This document shows positions 1-6,896 of a stretch of 64,000 bases of DNA, one piece after another. Position 1 is the stretch's first letter. Each line of letters opens with the position of its first letter. Source of the DNA: ZLKRG08 sp964565165 (GTDB lineage Bacteria > Actinomycetota > Actinomycetes > Nanopelagicales > Nanopelagicaceae). A program made the translations under genes and the position numbers. Location of the stretch: positions 1 to 64,000 of the forward strand of contig CAZMDJ010000001.1 of the NCBI GenBank assembly GCA_964565165.1, written 5' to 3'. A model generated the notes under the pieces. The model made no database searches, was not told where the DNA came from, and saw only the letters and a list, made by a program, of their open reading frames with translations.

Positions 1-257
1 CCTAGATAAACCAAATAGACTGCGCCACACCATTTAACAACTGTGTACGCAATATGTGATGCAACTACAAGCGCACTGAATCCCAAAGCAGCGGCTAAAC
101 CCCAGATCCATACGCCGGTAAGAATTCCGGCAACTGTTGCATATGCGCTCCTTGTTCCACCTACCGTAACTGAACGTAAAACTTGTGCAGTATCTAAACC
201 TGGCAACATTGTTAATAAGCCGGCCAACACCGCAAAGCTAAGTAGGTTTGAAAGCAT
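1..257 (-). CDS. LysE family exporter, N-terminal part (cut by window edge)
   Basis: The minus strand reads from an ATG at 257-255 to the window edge without a stop, about 85 residues. It begins with a hydrophobic segment followed by PGLDTAQVL and GGTRSAYATVAGILTG, the pattern of LysE/RhtB-type amino-acid exporters (small inner-membrane proteins of about 200 residues). Two to three membrane segments are visible. The start is supported by a TAGACT box six bases upstream. It is divergent from the small membrane protein at 281. The exported substrate cannot be told from sequence. Confidence 0.75.
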   Translation of the reverse strand, partial: MLSNLLSFAVLAGLLTMLPGLDTAQVLRSVTVGGTRSAYATVAGILTGVWIWGLAAALGFSALVVASHIAYTVVKWCGAVYLVYL

Positions 258-263
258 GTCGGG

Positions 264-269
264 AGTCTA
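264..269 (-). promoter_or_regulatory. -10 box for LysE-type gene, leaderless start
   Basis: TAGACT on the minus strand ends six bases before the ATG at 257, so transcription would begin at or next to the start codon. It overlaps the plus-strand box at 268-273. No clear -35 was seen. Confidence 0.5.
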
Positions 270-273
270 GTAT
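268..273 (+). promoter_or_regulatory. -10 box for small membrane protein
   Basis: TAGTAT is followed by seven bases and then GTG at 281, the layout of a leaderless start. This box is the main reason for choosing GTG 281 over the upstream in-frame TTG at 248. Confidence 0.45.
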
Positions 274-280
274 TTCCGCT

Positions 281-508
281 GTGAATAAGGGGAAAGTATT
301 TGAATGGCTTGGCGTAGTAACTGCTATCGCGTATTCATTATTGGTGGCTTCTAATACGGGTCTTGAATTTATTGGTTTCACTCTGCTTTTGCTCAGTTCA
401 TTCTTAATTGGTATCTGGGCATACCTTGGTAAACACCGCGGAATTCTCTTCCTGCAATTCTTCTATGCAACTGCCGGCATCATCGGCATGATCCGTTGGT
501 ATAACTAA
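281..508 (+). CDS. small hydrophobic membrane protein, unknown function
   Basis: A 75-residue protein if it starts at GTG 281; an in-frame TTG at 248 would add 11 residues and run into the divergent LysE gene. It has about three membrane segments (roughly residues 9-25, 28-46 and 53-70), joined by a short basic loop (GKHRG), and ends in RWYN. The size and pattern recall small PnuC-like or SWEET-like membrane proteins, but no diagnostic motif was recognised and no function is assigned. Its stop codon directly abuts the stop codon of the convergent dehydrogenase. Confidence 0.6.
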   Translation: MNKGKVFEWLGVVTAIAYSLLVASNTGLEFIGFTLLLLSSFLIGIWAYLGKHRGILFLQFFYATAGIIGMIRWYN

Positions 509-1537
509 CTATTTAACGGGTTTAATAATTGTGATGCCGTCTTGCACGGTTTCATTCATTGTTCGTAAAGCTTCAGGCGCCGCATCTAATGAAATGGTTC
601 GTTTGATGAATTGCGCTGGATTTAATTTCTTATCGGCAATCAACTGCAACATTTGAGGGTAATCAACCGCAGCCATTCCGTGAGATCCGATTAATTCAAG
701 TTCCCAGCCAATTACTCGCGCCATCGCCATTGGAGTTAACCCATCTTCGGTTAAGAGCAAACCTAATTGGATGTGTTTGCCCATTCGACGTAAGGATTTC
801 ACCGATGATTCAGCTGTCTTTTGGCTACCAAGAGCATCAACTGCAATATGCGCACCACCAAGTTTCTGAATCTCATCGACTGCGCTATCTGATTTTAGAA
901 CAATATCCGCACCAGCTGCCTTGGCATTCTCCAGCGCAATATCGTTGATATCTACAGCAATAACTGTTGCGCCGAAAGCTTTTGCAATCATTACGGCAGA
1001 AAGGCCAACGCCACCGCAGCCAAAGATGGCAACAAGTTGCCCAGCTTTAATCCCACCGCGTGCAGTCAATCCACGAAATGCAGTAGCGAAACGACATCCA
1101 AGTGCAGCAGCAACTTCAAATGAAATCTCTTCAGGTAGCGAAATCAAATTGAAGTCAGCATTTCTAATTTCAACAAACTCGGCGAAACTTCCGAATTGCG
1201 TAAAGCCAGGTTGTGTTTTTTTTTTATTTTACTGCGAGTTTCGAGATCTACACCATTCGCAGGTGCCGCACCCATTTACGAAAGGAACCGTTACGCGATC
1301 TCCAACTTTGAAATTCTTAACTTGGTTACCAATCTGCGCAACTGTTCCAGCCAACTCATGTCCAGGTACATGAGGTAGCGCGATATCTGAATCATGACCT
1401 ACGTAACCGTGCCAATCGCTTCTACAAAGACCTGTTGCTTCTACTTTGATCAAAACTGATTTCGGCGCAGGGTATGGAACTTCAATGTCTTTAATTGCAA
1501 TAGGACCATTGAATTGTTCAAAGAATACGGCGCGCAT
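509..1537 (-). pseudogene. zinc-dependent alcohol dehydrogenase with in-frame stop
   Basis: Medium-chain zinc alcohol dehydrogenase, 342 codons from ATG 1537, the usual family length. It has the catalytic zinc ligands (GLCRSDWHG, PGHELAG), three of four structural zinc cysteines (CGTCEWC) and a Rossmann motif (GCGGVGL). A TAA at 1229-1231 interrupts the frame just after CRSRNSQ. The frame resumes seven codons later at PGFTQFGSFAEF with exactly the expected spacing, so there is no indel. The seven codons are A-rich (a T10 run at 1216-1225 on the plus strand), and the fourth structural cysteine is replaced by Asn. It is either a recent pseudogene or a base-call error. An in-frame ATG at 1594 lies inside the divergent gene and is not favoured. 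Confidence 0.8.
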
Positions 1538-1543
1538 TTGGCG

Positions 1544-1549
1544 AGTATA
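1544..1549 (-). promoter_or_regulatory. -10 box for alcohol dehydrogenase
   Basis: TATACT on the minus strand lies six bases before ATG 1537. It is divergent from and four bases away from the plus-strand box at 1554-1559. It decides the dehydrogenase start. Confidence 0.55.
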
Positions 1550-1553
1550 TGGA

Positions 1554-1559
1554 TAACGT
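1554..1559 (+). promoter_or_regulatory. -10 box for MOSC gene
   Basis: TAACGT lies six bases before ATG 1566, again a leaderless layout. Confidence 0.4.
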
Positions 1560-1565
1560 TCTCCC

Positions 1566-2189
1566 ATGGCGAAGGTCTTATCAGTGAATATCACCGCAGT
1601 AGTTCATGAAGGTGCTTGGACTGGCAGCGAAGGACGTACCGGAATTGATAAACGTCCTGCCGATGGACCAATTAAATTTGCAAACGATTCAGTAGCCGGT
1701 GATGTGGTTGTAGATCGCAAACATCACGGTGGTTACGACAAGGCGGTTTATACATATGCGCGAGAAGATTCAGATTGGTGGGAAAAAGAAATTGGTCGCC
1801 CATTAACCAACGGGGCATTCGGAGAAAATCTAACTACCGAAGGTATCGATGTAAACGCTGCAGTAATCGGTGAACGTTGGCAGATCGGTTCAGTGATTCT
1901 CGAAGTATCTGAACCACGTATTCCATGTCGAGTATTCGCAGGCTTTTGGGATCGACCAACTTTAATTAAAGATTTCACAGCAGCTCGACGTTCGGGTACT
2001 TACTTGCGAATCATTCAAGAAGGTGAAATTTCTGCAAACGATGAGTTAATTGTGGTCAGTAAACCCGAACACGGTGTGACTATTAACGATGTATTCGCAG
2101 CTAAAGCAGGTGAGCGTGGGAAGATTACTCAGTTAAAGCAAGCAGAGCAGCTCTCTGATAAATATAAAGAGTGGCTCGCAAAACTATAA
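1566..2189 (+). CDS. MOSC domain protein (YiiM-like)
   Basis: A 207-residue MOSC (molybdenum cofactor sulfurase C-terminal) domain protein. Family hallmarks are KHHGGYDKAVY (52-62), GAFGENLTTEG (83-93) and the conserved cysteine C121 in RIPCRVF. YiiM-type members use the cysteine in reduction of N-hydroxylated compounds with molybdenum cofactor; whether this one does is not shown. It is cytosolic, with no signal peptide. The aquaporin gene follows eight bases downstream with its own ribosome binding site, so the two are probably co-transcribed. Confidence 0.85.
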   Translation: MAKVLSVNITAVVHEGAWTGSEGRTGIDKRPADGPIKFANDSVAGDVVVDRKHHGGYDKAVYTYAREDSDWWEKEIGRPLTNGAFGENLTTEGIDVNAAVIGERWQIGSVILEVSEPRIPCRVFAGFWDRPTLIKDFTAARRSGTYLRIIQEGEISANDELIVVSKPEHGVTINDVFAAKAGERGKITQLKQAEQLSDKYKEWLAKL

Positions 2190-2197
2190 GGAGTCCC

Positions 2198-2839
2198 ATG
2201 AGCAAGAAGTTATTCGCTGAGTTCCTCGGAACTTTCACTTTAATTTTCCTAGGCGCTGGAGCAATTGTTTCCGGTAAAGCAGATTTAGCAGGCGTAGCTT
2301 TCGCTCACGGTTTAGCAATCTTCGTAATGGTTTCATCGCTAGCTGGAATTTCAGGTGCGCATTTCAATCCAGCAGTATCAGCAGCAATGTTGATCACCAA
2401 AAAGATCTGCGGTCAAGATTTCCTTTACTTTGTTCTTGCTCAATTAGCTGGTGCAACAGTCGCATCACTTGCTCTTAATTACATTTACGGTCATGGAAAT
2501 GGTTATGGCTTACCTGCAATTGCAGAAGGCACATCTACTGGTGGCGGTGTTCTTGCAGAAATTCTTGGCACAGCGCTTCTATTGTTCGTAATTTTCGGAG
2601 TTGCAGTCGATAAGCGAAGTGTTGCTTCATCTCATCCAGGACTTCCAATTGGTCTAACTATTACCGCAATTATTTTGTCCGTTGGTCCTATCACTGGCGC
2701 GGCGTTAAATCCTGCACGTTGGTTTGGACCTGCGTTGGTATCAGGCGACTGGACTAACGCTTGGGTTTACATCCTTGGCCCAATCGCAGGTGCAGTACTT
2801 GCAGCGCTTACTTACACCTCAATCGCAAAGCCAAAGTAA
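2198..2839 (+). CDS. aquaporin / MIP family channel
   Basis: A 213-residue major intrinsic protein with six predicted membrane helices and both half-helix motifs, NPA at 57-59 and NPA at 171-173 followed by the selectivity-filter Arg174. Such channels pass water, glycerol or small neutral solutes across the inner membrane. The lack of an insertion before the second NPA favours a water-type channel, which is an inference. The start at 2198 is set by AAGGAG at 2188-2193; a longer in-frame GTG inside the MOSC gene was rejected. Confidence 0.9.
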   Translation: MSKKLFAEFLGTFTLIFLGAGAIVSGKADLAGVAFAHGLAIFVMVSSLAGISGAHFNPAVSAAMLITKKICGQDFLYFVLAQLAGATVASLALNYIYGHGNGYGLPAIAEGTSTGGGVLAEILGTALLLFVIFGVAVDKRSVASSHPGLPIGLTITAIILSVGPITGAALNPARWFGPALVSGDWTNAWVYILGPIAGAVLAALTYTSIAKPK

Positions 2840-2846
2840 TTTGTAA

Positions 2847-4013
2847 TTGAAAAGTAAGTTAGCTGTTGGTTTTCCAGTCTTCCTCGCATCAATCAACATG
2901 CGCGCAGGGCTGGTTCTAATTGGTCCGCTTATCCCGATTCTAAAAGCGTATTTTGATTTAAACACCACGCAGATTTCTATACTAGCTGCGATTCCGCTGA
3001 TCTGTTTTGCGGGATCAAGTTTGATTATGGGGTTTGTTAGTCGATTGGGTTCAAGCAACAAAATCATCACATGGTCGTTAATTTCTCTGTCGGTGGCTTT
3101 GATTGCACGCGCTTTTACCGGTGAAGTCGGTTTATTCGTATTCTCATTTCTTATGGGAGTCTCAATTGCAGTTATGAATTATGAAATTCCTGCTTGGGTT
3201 AAAGAACATGCGCCAAATGATTCAGGTTTTATGACCGGCATCTACGTAACCATCATGGGAATCTTTGCCGCAATTTCAATTGCGATAACGGTGCCGCTTG
3301 CCGAGTTAAATTCGCTTTCGTGGCGCATGTCTATGTTGCCATGGATGATAGTTGCAATGCTCAGCGCGCTTTACTGGAAAATACGCATGAAAGATGGCGG
3401 GGAAGTTGTTGTTAAGAAAGCGCCACATTTCTGGCAATCGAAAGCATTCCGTAATCCAATCGCTTGGGCTCTAGTTTTCTTCTTTGGTTTGGAATCAATG
3501 GCTTTCTACGCAACAGCCACTTGGTTTCCAACTCTTTTAACAACTAAAGGATTTACGCTTCGTGATGCTGCCATAGCAGTTTCAATTTCGGGGATTATCG
3601 GAAGCGGCGTAAGCATCGCCGTGCCACATTACGTTGAGAATTTGGAAGATCCACGTTGGGCGATTGTCATAGTTTCAGCATTGATGACATTTGCTTTCTT
3701 CATGATTACTGTTCAAGATGGCAGCATTCTGCTTCTTTGGTTAACGCTTTCAAATATTGGTATATCAATAATCTTTCCAATTGCATTATTACTATACGGC
3801 GCAAAATCCGATTCACCTGAGGCTACTCGCAATTTATCTACAATGGTCCAGTCTCTCGCATACGTTCTCTCATCAACTGGGCCGCTATTTATGGGCATGC
3901 TGCATGACCACTTCAATAGTTGGGATGTAGCCATGTACGGAATCGTTGTACTCTGTATTTTGCAATTAATTACTGGTTGGATTGTTGGCAAACCAAGCAA
4001 GATTGAATACTAA
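2847..4013 (+). CDS. MFS transporter, CynX/NimT-like
   Basis: A 388-residue major facilitator with about 12 hydrophobic segments. The N-terminus NMRAGLVLIGPLIP resembles the conserved first helix of the CynX/NimT (cyanate and nitroimidazole-like) subfamily. The TTG start lies seven bases after the aquaporin stop, so the genes are probably in one operon. The stop overlaps the next ATG by one base. The substrate is unknown. Confidence 0.8.
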   Translation: MKSKLAVGFPVFLASINMRAGLVLIGPLIPILKAYFDLNTTQISILAAIPLICFAGSSLIMGFVSRLGSSNKIITWSLISLSVALIARAFTGEVGLFVFSFLMGVSIAVMNYEIPAWVKEHAPNDSGFMTGIYVTIMGIFAAISIAITVPLAELNSLSWRMSMLPWMIVAMLSALYWKIRMKDGGEVVVKKAPHFWQSKAFRNPIAWALVFFFGLESMAFYATATWFPTLLTTKGFTLRDAAIAVSISGIIGSGVSIAVPHYVENLEDPRWAIVIVSALMTFAFFMITVQDGSILLLWLTLSNIGISIIFPIALLLYGAKSDSPEATRNLSTMVQSLAYVLSSTGPLFMGMLHDHFNSWDVAMYGIVVLCILQLITGWIVGKPSKIEY

Positions 4014-4447
4014 TGAACATCGTTGCAAATTTACGAAGCTCTATTGAGAAAATAATTGCAACTGCAAACGCGGCACCAGAACCTGAAGAAGGGGAATGGC
4101 CAAAACAGGTGGTGCTAGGTCATCTTATAGATGTAGACATTGAAGTTTGGATGACTCGAATAGATTTAATGGTTAATGCACAGAAAAATGATGAAAATTC
4201 TCCTCAGTTTGCCTGGTGGGAGCCTGACCCAATTCTGACTCGTGAAAAATACGGATCGTTCACATTCGAGATGGTTCAATCTGTTTTGATCGCAACTAGA
4301 GATAAGTTAATCACCAAGTATGAGACATTAAGCGCTCAAGAAAAGAGAGCGACTGCGAAGCATGAAACTTTTGGTGAATTAGATATCGATGGCCTGATGC
4401 GTGAGGTACTCATTCACGATGCGGAACATGCAAATAGTTTTAAGTAA
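4013..4447 (+). CDS. DinB-like four-helix protein
   Basis: A 144-residue protein with the three spaced histidines of the DinB/YfiT superfamily: H37 in GHLIDVD, and H135 and H139 in HDAEH. These bind a divalent metal in the family. Roles in the family include thiol-dependent transferase or maleamate-type reactions and stress functions; none can be assigned here. It starts one base inside the transporter stop (TAATG), indicating translational coupling. It is convergent with tRNA-Val. Confidence 0.7.
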   Translation: MNIVANLRSSIEKIIATANAAPEPEEGEWPKQVVLGHLIDVDIEVWMTRIDLMVNAQKNDENSPQFAWWEPDPILTREKYGSFTFEMVQSVLIATRDKLITKYETLSAQEKRATAKHETFGELDIDGLMREVLIHDAEHANSFK

Positions 4448-4460
4448 TTTCTAACTAAAG

Positions 4461-4532
4461 TGGACGATACTGGGATCGAACCAGTGACCCCCACAATGTC
4501 AATGTGGTGCTCTACCGCTGAGCCAATCGTCC
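4461..4532 (-). tRNA. tRNA-Val (GAC)
   Basis: The minus strand folds as a complete cloverleaf. The acceptor GGACGAT pairs with ATCGTCC, the D-arm is GCTCAGCGGTAGAGC, the anticodon loop is TTGACAT and the T-arm contains GGTTCGATCCC. Anticodon GAC reads valine GUC/GUU. CCA is not encoded. Confidence 0.95.
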
Positions 4533-4554
4533 GGGTCGGGAAATTCTAACTTAC

Positions 4555-4902
4555 TTAATCGTGGCGACCGTAATCGTCTTCGATACGCTCAATATCGTCT
4601 TCACCGAAGTAAGTTCCGGTCTGAACTTCAATAAAGAGCATCGGAACTTTTCCGCTATTTCCGATTCGGTGTAATTGATTTGCTTGCACAGTTACGGTGT
4701 CGCCAGCTTCAACAGTGATGATCTTGTCATCAATCTGAACTTCTGCGGTTCCGTAAACTACGTACCAATGTTCGCTACGGAATTTGTGGCGCTGCAAAGA
4801 TAAACGCTTACCTGGGTCAACCCAGATTGATTTCACTTTATGTGTCGGAAGATCTTGAAGAACTTCGTAGCGACCCCAAGGGCGGTTTGGTCCGTCAGTC
4901 AT
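4555..4902 (-). CDS. cupin, mannose-6-phosphate isomerase type II-like domain
   Basis: A 115-residue single-domain cupin. It starts RPWGRYEVL and carries SLQRHKFRSEHWYVVYGTA, with likely metal ligands H39, H45 and H78. This is the pattern of the C-terminal isomerase domain of bifunctional mannose-1-phosphate guanylyltransferase/phosphomannose isomerase, here stand-alone. It probably interconverts mannose-6-phosphate and fructose-6-phosphate, or is a regulatory relative. It would fit supply of GDP-mannose for the mannoside pathway at 10-12 kb, but that link is inferred. Confidence 0.75.
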   Translation of the reverse strand: MTDGPNRPWGRYEVLQDLPTHKVKSIWVDPGKRLSLQRHKFRSEHWYVVYGTAEVQIDDKIITVEAGDTVTVQANQLHRIGNSGKVPMLFIEVQTGTYFGEDDIERIEDDYGRHD

Positions 4903-4908
4903 GAGAAG

Positions 4909-4914
4909 AGTTTA
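4909..4914 (-). promoter_or_regulatory. -10 box for cupin gene
   Basis: TAAACT on the minus strand lies six bases before ATG 4902, a leaderless layout. It lies between the cupin and the upstream tRNA-Cys gene. Confidence 0.5.
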
Positions 4915-4945
4915 TTTTCCTTTGATGATTAATGAAACAAATTGG

Positions 4946-5016
4946 AGGTGGAAACGGGATTTGAACCCGTGTAGAGGGATTTGCAGTCCCTTGCCTCGCC
5001 TCTCGGCCATTCCACC
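4946..5016 (-). tRNA. tRNA-Cys (GCA)
   Basis: Complete minus-strand cloverleaf. The acceptor GGTGGAA pairs with TTCCACC, discriminator U is typical for cysteine, the anticodon stem AGGGA/TCCCT encloses CTGCAAA, and the T-arm contains GGTTCAAATCC. Probably co-transcribed with the upstream tRNA-Gly. Confidence 0.95.
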
Positions 5017-5051
5017 AATACTGAAGTTGAAACTGCTGCATAAATAACTGG

Positions 5052-5124
5052 AGCGGACGACGGGGTTCGAACCCGCGACCTGAACCTTGGCAAGGTTCCG
5101 CGCTACCAACTGCGCTACGTCCGC
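5052..5124 (-). tRNA. tRNA-Gly (GCC)
   Basis: Complete minus-strand cloverleaf. The acceptor GCGGACG pairs with CGTCCGC, the anticodon loop is TTGCCAA and the T-arm contains GGGTTCGAACCC. Reads GGC/GGU. It is the first gene of the minus-strand tRNA pair. Confidence 0.95.
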
Positions 5125-5139
5125 AAACTTGCGTGGCAA

Positions 5140-5145
5140 AATCTA
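5140..5145 (-). promoter_or_regulatory. possible -10 box for tRNA-Gly/tRNA-Cys
   Basis: TAGATT on the minus strand lies 15 bases before the tRNA-Gly 5' end, a suitable distance for a short 5' leader. No convincing -35 at standard spacing. Confidence 0.35.
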
Positions 5146-5162
5146 GCGTAAGAGGTGAGCCA

Positions 5163-5176
5163 AGCGCAAAAGCGCT
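5163..5176. promoter_or_regulatory. inverted repeat overlapping pabB -10 box
   Basis: AGCGC-AAAA-GCGCT is a perfect 5-bp inverted repeat whose last base is the first base of the pabB -10 box. It could be a repressor site or only a chance hairpin. Confidence 0.3.
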
Positions 5177-5181
5177 AAATT
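5176..5181 (+). promoter_or_regulatory. -10 box for pabB
   Basis: TAAATT is followed by seven bases and ATG 5189. No Shine-Dalgarno sequence is seen, so pabB is probably leaderless. Confidence 0.5.
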
Positions 5182-5188
5182 CACCGCC

Positions 5189-6172
5189 ATGGAGAGCGCT
5201 TATTTCTGGATGGGCGGGCAATTAGCAACTGAGCTAATCGCTATTACCAACGACCCGTCAGAAATTGATGATGGATTCTGGGCAATCACCACAACATTTG
5301 ATGGCCACTTCACCGGTGCAAAATTTGGAAAAGTTGTCGAAAGTAGTTGGCACTATCCATATAAACCACTTCAAACTAAAGGTTGGAGCTCTTCACATAA
5401 TAAAGAGCGTTACTGCAAATTAGTTGATAATTTTCGTGAAGAGATTGCAAATGGAAATGTTTATCAAGTCAATGCTTGTCGAGTATTAACTCTAGATAGC
5501 GATGAAAGCATCGAGGGATTATTGGCTGGCTTCTTGGAAAATAATCCTGCGAAGTATGCAGGCTTTTTAAAGATTCCTGGGCTAGAGATCGCATCAGCAT
5601 CTCCAGAGACTTTTCTCGAGCGTCGCGGTGAGGTTTTGAAATCTTCGCCAATTAAAGGCACTAGAAAAGCTGGGCTTACAGGACCTTTCCCAGAGAAAGA
5701 TGAATCAGAGAACATCATGATCGTTGATCTGATGAGAAATGATTTAGGTCGAGTCTGCATCGAAGATTCTGTACAGGTGCCGAAATTACTTGGTATAGAA
5801 GAGTTGCCAGGGCTCGCGCATTTAGTGAGTGATGTAGTCGGGCAATTAAAACCAGGTACAACTTGGAAAGAGATTTTCGATGCCACTTTGCCACCAGGTT
5901 CGGTATCAGGTGCGCCTAAGTCTTCAGCAATTAAATTGATTAAAGAATATGAAGCAATTGATCGTGGACCATATTGCGGTGCCTTTGGTTGGATTCATGG
6001 CGATAACGCAGATTTAGCCGTCGCAATTAGAACTTTTTGGAGCGATGGAAGTTCAATAAAATTTGGTACAGGTGCTGGAATTACTTGGGGTAGTGATGCG
6101 CAAGCTGAATGGGACGAGACCGAACTGAAGGCAGCGCGATTAATATCGATCGCTTCAGGTGATTTCAAATGA
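5189..6172 (+). CDS. pabB: aminodeoxychorismate synthase component I
   Basis: A 327-residue chorismate-utilising enzyme that makes 4-amino-4-deoxychorismate for folate. It carries SSPIKGTR with the active-site Lys156; the PIKGT form marks PabB, while anthranilate synthase TrpE has PIAGT. The metal and substrate region MIVDLMRNDLGR and the late GSVSGAPKSSA and GAFGW motifs are also present. It is short because it lacks most of the N-terminal domain seen in 450-residue homologues. pabC overlaps its stop by four bases. No glutamine amidotransferase partner gene (pabA) is in the window. Confidence 0.9.
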   Translation: MESAYFWMGGQLATELIAITNDPSEIDDGFWAITTTFDGHFTGAKFGKVVESSWHYPYKPLQTKGWSSSHNKERYCKLVDNFREEIANGNVYQVNACRVLTLDSDESIEGLLAGFLENNPAKYAGFLKIPGLEIASASPETFLERRGEVLKSSPIKGTRKAGLTGPFPEKDESENIMIVDLMRNDLGRVCIEDSVQVPKLLGIEELPGLAHLVSDVVGQLKPGTTWKEIFDATLPPGSVSGAPKSSAIKLIKEYEAIDRGPYCGAFGWIHGDNADLAVAIRTFWSDGSSIKFGTGAGITWGSDAQAEWDETELKAARLISIASGDFK

Positions 6173-6882
6173 AAAACCTAGGCGATGCTTGGGCAAGTGG
6201 CAGCGGAGTATTTGAAACAATCCGCGTTGAAGATAACCAAGTATTTGCGCTACATAGACATCATTGCCGCGCTAAAGAGGCGGCCGACAAGTTGGGTTTT
6301 GAGATTCCAGCAGAAAAAGATGTTGCAAACGAAAGTTATCAAGTTATACGTGCTGATGATTATGGGTTAGGTCGTCTGCGTTGGCACTTCGATCGCGACG
6401 GAGAGTTCACAATTTCTTACATTCCATTTGAAGATCCAACATCACCCGCCAGATTAACCATTGTTGATGAGCGTTCCGAAAACTATGAAGTCAGAAATAA
6501 AGAGTATCCATATAAGAATCTAGAGCTACTTGAAAGAATCAAAGCAAGTGGCTTCGATGACGGAATGGTTTTAACTAAAGATGGTCAATTAACTGAAACC
6601 GCTGTCGCATCGCTACTTCTTAAAATTGGTGGACAGTGGGTAACACCACCGCTTTCGAGTGGAATTCTCAACGGAGTAGTCCGAGCGCTAGTTTTAGAAG
6701 CAGGCCTTGCAACGGTTCGCAGAATTGATGAGTCTGAGATTTCCAATATTGAATCAGGGCTACTTTTAACATCTCTTCGTAATGCGCAGGTAATCGGAGA
6801 GATTGCAGGGCGAAAATTAACTGTTGATAATGAAAAGTGTGCTGAGATACATAAATTGATGAATGAATTTAAAGGGCGTTAG
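6169..6882 (+). CDS. pabC: aminodeoxychorismate lyase (class IV aminotransferase fold)
   Basis: A 237-residue fold-type IV pyridoxal-phosphate protein. The likely Schiff-base lysine is K116 in PYKNLELLE, followed by DDGMVLTKDGQLTETAVASL with E133. It would release pyruvate from aminodeoxychorismate to give p-aminobenzoate. The ATGA overlap with pabB shows translational coupling and supports the lyase assignment over branched-chain or D-amino-acid aminotransferases of the same fold. Confidence 0.82.
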   Translation: MKNLGDAWASGSGVFETIRVEDNQVFALHRHHCRAKEAADKLGFEIPAEKDVANESYQVIRADDYGLGRLRWHFDRDGEFTISYIPFEDPTSPARLTIVDERSENYEVRNKEYPYKNLELLERIKASGFDDGMVLTKDGQLTETAVASLLLKIGGQWVTPPLSSGILNGVVRALVLEAGLATVRRIDESEISNIESGLLLTSLRNAQVIGEIAGRKLTVDNEKCAEIHKLMNEFKGR

Positions 6883-6883
6883 G

Positions 6884-6889
6884 TAGACT
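6884..6889 (+). promoter_or_regulatory. -10 box for thrS
   Basis: TAGACT is followed by seven bases and ATG 6897, a leaderless layout. It begins one base after the pabC stop. Confidence 0.5.
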
Positions 6890-6896
6890 TCCGCAC

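Noticed and set aside
1216..1231. T-run as an intrinsic terminator
   Set aside because: It has no preceding hairpin and lies inside the dehydrogenase frame, which continues in register on both sides.
4895..5221. Protein-coding frames across the tRNA-Cys/tRNA-Gly region
   Set aside because: Both frames run through two complete tRNA cloverleafs on the same strand.
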